NCBI RefSeq assembly: GCF_022965805.1
Contig: NC_133110.1
Location: 34,472,317-34,536,316, forward strand
DNA length: 64,000 bases
DNA from: Primulina eburnea
Lineage: Eukaryota; Streptophyta; Magnoliopsida; Lamiales; Gesneriaceae
Reading direction: 5' to 3'
Notes under the pieces: model-generated
Database searches by the model: none
Told to the model about the DNA's origin: nothing
Seen by the model: only the letters and a program-made list of their open reading frames with translations
Shown: positions 1-9,413 of the stretch, one piece after another
How positions within the stretch are numbered: the stretch's first letter is position 1
Layout: each line of letters opens with the position of its first letter
Program-made: the position numbers and the translations under genes

Positions 1-22
1 AAAGGTTATTAAACATTTTAAT

Positions 23-820
23 ATGGATAAATTAAATCTTTTAAGTACTCCAATGGTTGTTAGATCATTAAACATAGAAAATGATCCATCCCGTCCATGT
101 GAAGATGATGCAGTTATTTTTGGTCCAGAAGTACCATATCTAAGTGCTATCGGTGTCATCATGTATCTTGAAAATTGTATAAGACCTGATGTATCTTTTG
201 CTGTAAACTTATTGGCAATATTTAGCTCATATCCAACAAAAATACACTGGAATGGAATTAAACATATATTCCGTTATCTATGATGAGCGAAAGACTTGGG
301 ACTTTTGTATTCAAAAGATACCAATCAAAGAATAATTGGTTATGCTGATGCTGAGTATTTATCTGATCTATACAAGGCACGTTCCCAAACCAGATATGTA
401 TTTACTCGTTGAGGCACTGGAATTTCTTGGAGTTTACAGAAACAAACACTTGTAACAACTTTATCAAATCATGCCAAAATTATTGCACTACATGAAGTAA
501 GTCGTAAATGTGTGTGGCTAAAATCAATAACCAAACATATCCAAATCTCATGTGGATTATCATTTGACGAGAAGCATGTGATACTATACGAAGATAATGA
601 TGCATGTGTTGCTCAAATGAAAGAGTGATACATAAAAAACGACAGAACTAAACATATTCCCCCTAAATTCTTTGCATTCACACAAGAGTTTGAGAAGAAT
701 AAATATATTGATATTTGTTACATTCAATCAAGTAAAAGCTCATCGGATCTCTTCACAAAGACACTTCCTACGATAATATTCAGAAAGCATATATATAACA
801 TTCAGATGCGCAATCTATGA
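23..820 (+). pseudogene. Ty1/copia RT tail and RNase H, decayed
   Basis: The plus strand encodes the end of a copia reverse transcriptase (RPDVSFAVNLLAIFSSYP and HWNGIKHIFRYL) and then RNase H-like sequence (GYADAEYLSD, SWSLQKQTLVTTLS). The typical C-terminus follows: YEDNDACVAQMKE, then DRTKHIPPKFF and SSDLFTKTLP. The catalytic GYADA-type and DN residues are visible, but the frame is broken by stops near 281, 410 and 627, so no protein is made. The upstream gag, protease, integrase and most of RT lie outside the window. The remnant is followed by a polypurine tract and an LTR. The family assignment to copia is secure; the lineage within copia is not resolved. Confidence 0.85.
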
Positions 821-995
821 AATTTGTGAAGAATCGTTTGTGTTAACATGAGGGGGAGTTTACGTGACTGCATTCTTTTTCTCTTACTATGGTTTTTATC
901 CCAATGAGTTTTTCCTAATAAGGTTTTTAATGAGGCAGTATAAAAACATGTAATAAAGACAATCATTGTATCATGATCATCATCACAAGCGGGAG

Positions 996-1270
996 TGTTG
1001 AAAATAAAGAATTATTGAATGTTGAAAAATATGAGTTGAAATATTTGAATGTTGAAAATAAGAGTTGTAAATATTGAAAATTAGTGTGTGATGATGTATG
1101 TAATGATGTATTTATTTTTGAATTATTTCCAAAAAATTTCTATGAATATGTCTCTCAATTTGTGAAAAAAATCACAATTGAGTAGAGACAAAATTTTATA
1201 AAGTTCGTAATTTGATATATTTTGTGATTTTGAGATTTTTACCTTGTACCGTAAATTTTTACTTTTAACA
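996..1270 (+). mobile_element. 3' LTR of the decayed copia element
   Basis: A purine tract (AAGCGGGAG, ending at 995) is followed directly by TGTTGAAAATAAAG. The LTR appears to end with TTTTAACA at 1270, giving the 5'-TGTT...AACA-3' termini usual for copia. The length, 275 bp, suits a short-LTR copia lineage. The 5' LTR is outside the window, so neither the right boundary nor the target-site duplication can be verified. The 820-995 stretch between RNase H and the LTR is the usual pre-LTR sequence. Confidence 0.6.
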
Positions 1271-1362
1271 CAATGTGATTTTTTTCAAACGACAAATATA
1301 TTACAAATTCAGTTAAATTTTTTTATCTCCTTTAAATCTCGATGTAATAGATTTTATCGTTA

Positions 1363-2898
1363 GGACATCCACAGTAGTAGTTACTGTAATTGCCATGTCA
1401 TCCAAATATCTTCAAATTCTTAATATTTATCATTGTAACTTCTTGATTTGTGTGTCAAATGAATAACTAGTTACAAATTTGTAACCAGGTATTCATTTTT
1501 TTCTGCCAGCACGAGAAGACCTGCAGCTGTAGGTTGTTTTGTTTTGTTTTGTTTTTTTTTTTTCATTTTTTAATACTTTTTAAATTATAATTAATTATTA
1601 AAATGAAATGTACATGGAATATCTCTTTCTCTGGAAGATGTCTATTTTTTCTAATATACTTTTTAAATTATATTGCAAATCCAATTGACTAAAATGTTGG
1701 AGATAAGCAGTTATTACTATATAAACAAACGTTGCCTGCAACTTTTATTCTTTCCAATGAATTAATTTTTTGAACTTTGGGTTTTGAAAGTTACCCAATG
1801 TTCAAAAATAATTCTATAAATGCATCAGTTTTTAAGAAATTAAAATTCTTAATTTCAACATCCTACATAAATATTTCTCCCACAAAAAAAAAAAAAACTA
1901 CATACAAAAATTTTTTGGAATGGATAATAATTCCAATAATTTTTTAAGAGATTTTTGAACTCTCCAAATACAGACGAAAGTTAAAGTGACAAAAATTCTC
2001 GGGTTCTTCTGAGTGTCCAACATTCTCCATCTTCATTTCTTACACAATACTCACATAATTTACAACATTTTCCATATCCACTATCATATTTTTTGAATGT
2101 CTCTCTAAATCCGTGGAATACATATCCCCCAGAATATTGGTAGAGTAGACAATATTTGGTGCAAGCTCCATCCCATGGAATTAATCTTGTTCAATCACCG
2201 AGGGTTCAATCAACTGAATCGATAAGGACTAATGCAAGTGTAGTAGTAATAAAGGGCTAGAAGCACCTTATTAATTCCAAAATTCATAATTTCTTCTTTT
2301 ATAGTCCCAAATAGGACTTGAAAATATTACTCTCAATCAGGCAAGCGAGACGAGCCAAGATTCAGATGGAGATTATGGCAAGCGAACAGAGTGGACAGTA
2401 GCAAAGGATAAGCTCCTTGCAGCAGCGTACACAATGATGAACGAAGACCCAACCATTGGTAATGCCCAGAAGAGCGAGTTTTTTCGGAAATGGGTGGTAG
2501 AATACCACAATACCAATCGAGATTAGAAAGCCTAAAAAAGAACTGCAAAGAAAGCCAAAGCACACTAGGTTGCGGTGAAAAGGATCGTGAATAGATATAA
2601 TAGAATCTAAAATAAATAGTACATGGATCGACCAAGTGGTAGGAGTGACGAGGATTTGATGATGCGGGTTCATGAAGAATACAAAAGTACCTTCAAATTT
2701 ACTTTCATAAATTGTAAGTTATTTATTTAATGAAAATAAAATATTAATCAAAGTGACAGTGACACCCATAAATATTTGGTTTGTCTGATATTTGATTGTG
2801 AAATGTAGGAAATTTGAGTGATGAAATATTTGATTGATGATGTGGATCACGGGGCCCAAAAATATTTGGAGGAAATATATTTGCTATTGTGAATGGCC
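1363..2898. mobile_element. PIF/Harbinger-type DNA transposon, non-autonomous
   Basis: The left end GGACATCCACAGTAGTA and the reverse complement of the right end, GGCCATTCACAATAGCA, form an imperfect terminal inverted repeat of about 17 bp with four mismatches. TTA flanks both sides (1360-1362 and 2899-2901), the 3-bp target preference of PIF/Harbinger elements. The interior is AT-rich and holds a decayed Myb-like ORF at 2337-2700 but no recognisable DDE transposase. At 1.5 kb it is too short to be autonomous. TIR, TTA duplication and ORF1 remnant agree on the superfamily. Confidence 0.75.
2337..2700 (+). pseudogene. Harbinger ORF1 (Myb/trihelix-like) remnant
   Basis: Plus-strand translation gives KRTEWTVAKDKLLAAAYTMM, then NEDPTIGNAQKSEFFRKWV and VEYHNTNR. 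After several stops come AKKAKAH, IVNRYNRI and the ending DEDLMMRVHEEYKS. This matches the Myb-like DNA-binding ORF1 of PIF/Harbinger transposons, often misannotated in plants as 'glutathione S-transferase T3-like': a W at the start of helix 1, a FW-type helix 2 and a terminal 'DVMxxAHE' helix. At least four in-frame stops (TAG or TAA) make it a fossil. The minus-strand ORFs over the same stretch are shadows. Confidence 0.65.
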
Positions 2899-2902
2899 TT
2901 AG

Positions 2903-5900
2903 TGTAACGCCTGAAAATCAATTTGCGTAGACCGCATGCATGCAAATTATTAAATTGACAAAATATTTTAATTAAATGATTTTAGATGCATGAATGATAT
3001 ATTTTGAGTGACTAAATGATTAATTGTGTAATTTACTCGATTGCGTAATATAAATATTTTCAGGCGAATATCGGTGGTTGGCTGTGGATGTAGTACCAGA
3101 GACGATCAAGGCGTTAAAGATTTAAAAGCTAAATTTTTTATTTTTAGTTAAGAAAATATTTATTTCAAATAATTTAAGAATTTTCATATTTTTAAGGTCA
3201 AATTTAAATTAATTAGTGAGAACAAGGAAATTATGTATTTTATAAAGGATTTTTTTTGGAAATATATATTTTTAAATCTTTTAATTTGAGGCCTAATAAT
3301 TTTATTTAATCTTAATGGGCCTAATTTATTAATTAAAAACTAAGTTAATTAAGCTCATTAATTAAGTGATTTAGAAACCTTTTTATTTTTTAATATATAG
3401 TTAAGCCCTAAAACTTAAATACATACACACCTCGAAACACACACACACACCCCGTAACACACACACAATTACGTGAAAAGTGAATTGAAAAGGTGCAAGG
3501 CTGAAACCTTGGGACCTTGGCCATGGGAGTTTTGACAATTTTTTTCTCCATTGTTCTTCGATTTTCTTCCTCGTTTTTCTTCCAAGAACGATCATCCGAC
3601 TCATTCGCATTCCAAGGTGGGCCATTTTTGGTGGGGTTTTGATGAGAGAAAAGGATAGAAAAAGGGTAGAAATTGTCATTTGTTCGTCACCGACGTTCCA
3701 CCGTTTTGGTATTTGTATTTCGAGAGTTCTAAACGCAAAGACACGTTTATAAACCTTGTTTTTGCACCATCCAAATCATGATATGTTTGTTTTATGTTTT
3801 GAAGCATGAAAATTATATTGATCAAATTATTTGACGATTGGATGAATATTTTTCAAAATTTTGATGTTTTAATGCATATAAGGTTTGTGTTATATGATCT
3901 AAGGAATGCACTGCCAATATGAGAGGTTGAAGGCAGGGGCGGAGCCAGGATTTGAAAATACCTGGGGCTGGCTCCGTCCTATACTGTATTTAATAAAATA
4001 AATAATTAACTAAAAAATTTAAAATAAAAAATATGTAAACATTGACTTAATGAAAATATAGAACAAGAGTATTTAATACCTTCAAAAACAAGGACCTAAA
4101 ACACTACTGAAGTTGTGTTCTTAGCTTTATTAAATTGTTATCAATTTTTTCAACAAAATTTCGTTCAATATAAGTTACCATAGAATCTCCGAAAAACTAC
4201 GCTTCCATCTTGTTACGAAGAGTTGCTTTAACAAGTTTCAATGATTTTTTAAATTAATTCAGCTTGATAAGTTATTTAGGTTGAAATCGATATTTTTTTC
4301 AGCCATAGACTGAAATAATGTATGACCTTATCTTAATTCCAAAAAATATTTTTCAAATTTTTTACTCTTAAGAATCATTTTGGTCAAAAGCCAAAGTCAG
4401 TTCACTTCATTTTTAAAACCAACGATAAAAAAAATTATATTTACAAACATCAAAGAATAATATAGACATTAATAGAAAACAAAAGGCTTGATACATCATT
4501 TAAGACATTATGCAAAAAATTCAAATAATTGATAAATCATATAATATCACATGCTACGATTCACATGGAAAATTTGCGTAATTTCTCAAAATCAATACTT
4601 TATTTTTCTCAAAATCAATTCTTATATGCATATACCAGTTCATACTAAAAAAAATTAAAATTCTATAAAAATTTTAGTATTAATAGAAATTAAATAAAGA
4701 TATAATAAAATATGTAGTAACTGCATAATTATATTATCATATTAGTTAAATTTAATATATTTGTGTGTTATTGTAAATATGGTCTAAAAATATATTTGGA
4801 ATTTAAAGTTAATTTTAAAAATCAACTTACATTAAGTTCTTCAACTTTTTGAGCAAAATACGAGCGAAAGTCAAATTTGATTATAGATATTTGCATAAGA
4901 TTATTTTAAAAAAATCACTCATAATTAACAAAAATTCTTCAAATTTACCTCAATAAAATAAAGTCAACAAAACCAAAAAATATATAAAAAAAATAAAAAA
5001 TACAGAAAAACAAAAAAAAATTTAAAATTTGGGTGGGGCTGGATCCCACCTTTTAAAAACAAAAATAAAAAATACAGCAAAACAAAACAAAAAAAAATTA
5101 AATTTGGGTGGGGCTGGAGCCCACCCTAGCCCAAGGGTGGCTCCGCCCCTGGTTGAAGGGGACGAGTAAAGTGTCGATGAGGGCAGTCATATCGAAGATG
5201 AGCCATGCATTGGCGAGGCTAGAACCTAGGGTTTGCAAGGGTTTCTTTTGGGCTATAGGGGACAACTAGGAGGCGGCTGGACCAAGGGCTTAACCAGGCT
5301 TGGTCAAGACACTATGATGGTTGCATTGTAATGCTATGAAAAGTCCTAGCATGGTTGGACTCATTGACGCGCAAGGACGAAGGCAACCGCGGCCGTGGAA
5401 GGGCTTTAAGGTTCGGTTTGGCACGGCTAGGTTGTATGGTGCGTAGGCTGGTTAGAGCTGGTCCAGGTCGGCCTGCGATGGTCCAGGAGGGTAGGCTAGG
5501 GTCTGGGCGTGGTCTGGTCCATGGTGGCTCGAGGGTGGCTCAGGTTTTTGGAAGGGCGTGGCTTAGGAAGGGAAGAAGTGTTCGAAAATGGCTAGGAAAA
5601 TAGATGGGGTTCGGACCGTGGTTCATGACTCACGGGGGTAGTTTAGGGATGAAAAGTTTAATTTTAAAATTTAGGAAGAAATATAAAATTTTGAAGTTAT
5701 TCAGGTTAAAAACTCTTTATGGTTTAGTTATCAAGTCATTAAATCGAAAACCTCTGGTTTACGTATAATAAAAATATCACAAGTCAAATTTAATCTTATT
5801 TGATGGTTAAGGATATGCTCGAGTCAAGAAAATTAATAAAAAGTCAAAAACATGAAGTTCGGGTTTCTGGAGTAAAATGGTTATTTTACGTCTCGGATAG

Positions 5901-6720
5901 TTCGAGAGGTCTGGCAGTGTCCCGAAGAGTCATAATAAATGCTAAATGATATTTTAAAATGTTTATGATAAAAATATGATATTTTTACGATATATGCAAA
6001 GGCTGCACGATTTTCTCGGAAAATAGTATTTTACGATTTTTGAAGGATATAATATTTTTTAATGAAAGGAAAAATATTTTGAATGATGTGAATTGACTGT
6101 GACACGGAGGATAAAATGGGAATATCGTAAGGAAAAAGACTTCAGAGGGAGCCCGTTTACGGGAGAAGGCCTAGAGAGAGCTCGATGATCGTATTTCCAT
6201 ATTTGGATATCCCTTGGAGTTGTTTGAGGACCTTTTGGGTAACCAACAGGATTTCTTGCCACGGTCCAGTACGAGAGTTGGTGATGGCCCGCTCCCAGAT
6301 ACTTGGTGTATATTGACTGATCAGTCGACCAAATGATGAATGATAAAGGATAAAGCTGGTTTCAATGATCAAACTTCACCCAAAATGATATATGACGAGG
6401 AAATGATTTATGATGTTATATGTTAAAGGATTTACGAAAATGATATGTGCTTACGTGATTTTACACCAGTTTATTTTATTAAAAGATTTATTTTAAATAT
6501 GCATGTGCCTATATTTATATTACTTGTTATGTATGGTTAAAACGTGCTTAGTCATTAGACTCACTAGATTTAAACGGTTGCAGTTGAGGATAATGATGAG
6601 GAAGGCTCCGTCGCTTGAGTGGATCGAGTCCGACAGTACACTCTTGAGGGATTTTTATTTTCCGTATTAACTTAAGATTTAAGATTTTAAAGTAAAGATT
6701 TAAAATTGTAATTATCACCC
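2903..6720 (+). mobile_element. Large Ty3/gypsy LTR-like sequence, probably a solo or truncated LTR
   Basis: It begins TGTAACGCCTGAAAATCAAT, the TGTAAYGCCYGAAAAT-type start of plant Tekay-like chromovirus LTRs, also seen at the other gypsy LTRs of this window. Body phrases such as GGCAGTGTCCCGAAGAG (about 5912) and the purine-poor AT-rich tail near 6660-6715 fit such an LTR. Without the hAT insertion it would be about 2.6 kb. No PBS, gag or pol follows. The right boundary is a guess and no convincing 5-bp TSD is visible, so truncation is as likely as a solo LTR. ORF-like stretches near 5355-5603 are GC-rich LTR sequence, not genes. Confidence 0.45.
3934..5151. mobile_element. hAT-type non-autonomous transposon (1,218 bp)
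   Basis: The ends are a perfect 14-bp inverted repeat, CAGGGGCGGAGCCA at the left and its reverse complement at the right. They are flanked by a perfect 8-bp target-site duplication GTTGAAGG (3926-3933 and 5152-5159). An 8-bp TSD with CAGGG-type termini identifies hAT. The interior is about 80% A+T by eye and has no transposase ORF. A subterminal segment beginning AATTTGGGTGGGGCTGGA occurs twice near the right end (about 5028 and 5100). It sits inside the gypsy LTR-like sequence and is therefore younger than it. Confidence 0.9.
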
Positions 6721-7249
6721 TTGTTTTTAATTATTTATTCGATAACATATCGAAAAAATGGCCAATGCTCACAAAAATAGATAATACATATTTCAATTAT
6801 TTAGATAATTATCCTCGATAACTTGGGGAAAAAAAAAAAGAAGAAGCCGTGAACCTACAAAACAAGAAGTAATAAAAATATAAAAATTATCAAATTTAAA
6901 TTATCTCAATGAAAAATATAAAATAAAACGTGCACCAACGTTACGTCTGTAAAATAACGACCACAATCTGTACGAAGCAAAGTGAAGTACGTGTACAAAT
7001 TTTCAAGCTAAACCAATTGCTTTACTACATTATAAAAATAATATTTTTGACATAAACAACCAATAAAATATTTTAATGACATTGTTATTTTCTTTATCCA
7101 ATCATAACTAAACATGAATTCATTACAACATATTCATTATGCAATTATATCACAAAAGCATTAAAATGAGAACAAATTGTGCATTGATAAATATCAGACA
7201 GATAATATAATCTCTTCCATATCATTTTTCATTTCCAGCAAAACCTTCT
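6721..7249. other. AT-rich intergenic stretch
   Basis: No ORF, RNA gene or element end is recognisable between the gypsy LTR-like sequence and the LBD pseudogene. Confidence 0.5.
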
Positions 7250-7573
7250 TCAAACTCCGGCAAGGCACGGGAACACCGGCGCTTGGCACACCCGCCTGTA
7301 ATCCCACGGCTCCGTTCACTAGATTCACCGTCCTCCCACAAGCTTCAAATAACAAAGACCGAAACAAATCAAAGGGACCAAAACATATGTTAAGGAATAG
7401 AATTATATAGAACTGGTCTACATACATACTATACATACATAGCGGGTCTTTGGGAGTCTTGGACAGATGAAAGGAAGGTTGCCTGAGCTTGAGGGCTCTG
7501 TGTGGCTTGCAAACTTTGCCTGAGGATGCAGTAGTTTTTCTTGCATCCCTTGCAGGGTATCCTGCAGGCATTG
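7250..7573 (-). pseudogene. LOB-domain (LBD) transcription factor pseudogene
   Basis: Read on the minus strand, three frames together recover an LBD protein. First comes a cysteine block (NACRIPCKGCKKNYCILR), then SPQAQATF and SSVQDSQRPAM. After a stop and frame change follows LFRSLLFEACGRTVNLVNGA, the hallmark class II-like LBD segment, and then a shifted VCQA. The stretch that normally holds the AKFFGR-type motif is missing, and a short AT-rich insert with stops lies at about 7395-7440. The final motif is the strongest evidence. It is a broken copy, since no continuous ORF or start is available. A very diverged live gene with a short intron is less likely because of the frameshift inside the domain. 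Confidence 0.7.
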
Positions 7574-7584
7574 GTTCTCGATTC

Positions 7585-7646
7585 AAACACATTAACCAAT
7601 TAAGAAAGTCCTTTGAAACACATTAACCAATTAAGAAAGTCCTTTG
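7585..7646. repeat. 31-bp direct tandem duplication
   Basis: The sequence AAACACATTAACCAATTAAG plus 11 further bases occurs twice back to back (7585-7615 and 7616-7646) without mismatch. It lies just upstream, in minus-strand terms, of the LBD pseudogene. Confidence 0.9.
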
Positions 7647-7914
7647 AAATAGGAGGTTTATGACAAAATTAACTCGTGAAATTTACATTGTTACATTAGC
7701 ATGTTGAATCATTTTTTTCCCAAACTTCCATATCATTTCTTATAACATGCCTTCTTTTGTTCTCCACAATAATAAAAAAAAAAAACAAACAAACAAAACG
7801 TGTGAAAGAACTCCCCTTGATTATTAAATCACCATTAATTATTTGAAATCACAGACAGAATAATGTATTGGAGAATTGAATGGGTAAAATTACTCTTCCG
7901 AACATAATTTGTTA

Positions 7915-8500
7915 GAGTTGGTCTCATTTGACCGTCTCACGGATCTTAATTTGTGAGACGGGTCAACCCTACCCATATTCACAATAAAAAGATACTCTTT
8001 GCATAAAAAGTAATACTTTTTCATGGATGACCCAAATAAAAGATCCGTCTCACAAGTACGACCCGTGAGACCGTCTCACACAAGTTTTTGCCAATTTGTT
8101 ATTGCTAAAGAATAATTTAAAGAGTGGTTCTAACGTGAGACTGTCTCACGGATCTTAATCTGTGAGACGGGTCAACTCTACCGATATTCACAATAAAAAG
8201 TAGAGTGAGTCTTATGTGAGACCGTCTCACGGATCTTAATCTCTGAGATGGGTCAACCCTACCCATATTCACAATAAAATGTAATACTCTTAGCATAAAA
8301 AGTAATACTTAGTCATGGATGACCCAAATAAGAGATCCGTCTCACAAATACGATCCATAAGACCGTCTCACACAAGTTTTTGTCTAAAAAGTAATACTCT
8401 TAGCATAAAGTAATATTTTTTCATGGATGACTCAAATAAAAGACTCGTCTCACAAATACGATCTGTGAGACCGTTTGACACAAGTTTTTGCCTAATTTTT
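7915..8500. mobile_element. Cluster of MITE-like repeats with GTGAGACSGTCTCAC ends
   Basis: About four related copies, whole or partial, lie head to tail (about 7915-8098, 8124-8204, 8210-8385 and 8386-8490). Each full copy starts with the palindrome GTGAGACCGTCTCAC or a close form, then GGATCTTAATYTGTGAGACG and an AT-rich core with AAAAAGTAATACT. It ends ATCCGTCTCACAAATACGA and GTGAGACCGTCTCACACAAG. The ends are inverted relative to each other, as in a foldback MITE. There is no coding capacity. The last copies share a truncated start, suggesting insertion into, or unequal exchange within, earlier copies. The superfamily is not determined. Confidence 0.7.
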
Positions 8501-8519
8501 AAGAGGGTAAAAAGCGTAA

Positions 8520-8670
8520 AGTTATCATAAGCTTCGCCAAATCAATTGCCAACAGTTTTCAAAGAGAGAGAGGACAACGATGATTGGGAGGGAAACGCTG
8601 GGACGAGTTCCGAAAACAGTGCTAGCGGTCTGCCTGGGCACCACGTGAACAGTGAACTGAAAGGTTTCTC
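8520..8670 (+). other. Probable 5' non-coding exon of the REM/B3 gene
   Basis: Upstream of the B3 gene lies a less AT-rich stretch ending GTGAACTGAAAG|GTTTCT, a good splice donor at about 8662. The matching acceptor TTCTTCAG|GT is at 9408, just before the first coding ATG. A short uORF starts at about 8580 (ATGATTGGGAGG). No clear TATA box is seen. The exon boundaries are inferred from splice consensus only. Confidence 0.35.
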
Positions 8671-9413
8671 TTTTGCCTTCATTCCCTCCATTTTCGAACA
8701 ATCGTTTCGATTTCTCGGCCTCATTATTACGATATTTCGAAACATCGCCTGTTCTTCTTCTTCTCGACAACTGTCTTTTTTCGAAGGGGAGTTTTTGTGT
8801 AGCTCGGTCTAGGTTGTGGTTTCTCAAGGCTCCATACCTATTTTCATGCATGCTCGGTTTGATTTTCTCCTTTTTTTTACGATTTTTGATGTGGGTTTTC
8901 TGCAAGAAAGCTTTATTCTGTTTTACGTGTGACTGTACGGTAATCTTTATGTGTTTAAACGAGGCCAACAGGGCTTATTACGATCATTCTTGGTTCTTCA
9001 GCACCTTATACCTTAATTTGTTTGATATTTGTGGTCGAATCTCTTGCATTCTTTAGTTTGGGTGTATTGGTTGTGCGTTTTAGATTTGTACGACGTTTGT
9101 TTACCTTTTGTTTTCCTGCAAATGAGATGGACTTTCTGTAATGGAAAAACATGAATGCGTGATGAAGGTAGAGTTAATTAACGTGGAGTTTTCCGGTTTA
9201 TGGTAATTTGAAAGTGTGTCTTAGAAATCACAGAAATTATTGATAACCTTGATCTATGGTGGCAACGGTAATATTTTCCATTTAAGGAAATCTATGTAAT
9301 AGCTCTTTTTCTTGGATTCTTAGAACCACTCCTTGGACTACGTCTTGACCTTATTTGACTTTTCTTTTAATTTTTTTTATCTTTTTCAAAGCAAATTATG
9401 TTCTTCAGGTAAT

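Noticed and set aside
5355..5603. 82-codon GC-rich plus-strand ORF
   Set aside because: Lies in the gypsy LTR-like sequence, has low-complexity Arg/Gly composition and no homology.
8525..9056. Overlapping ORFs on both strands around 8.5-9.05 kb
   Set aside because: They overlap the presumed 5' exon and first intron of the REM gene and show no domain.
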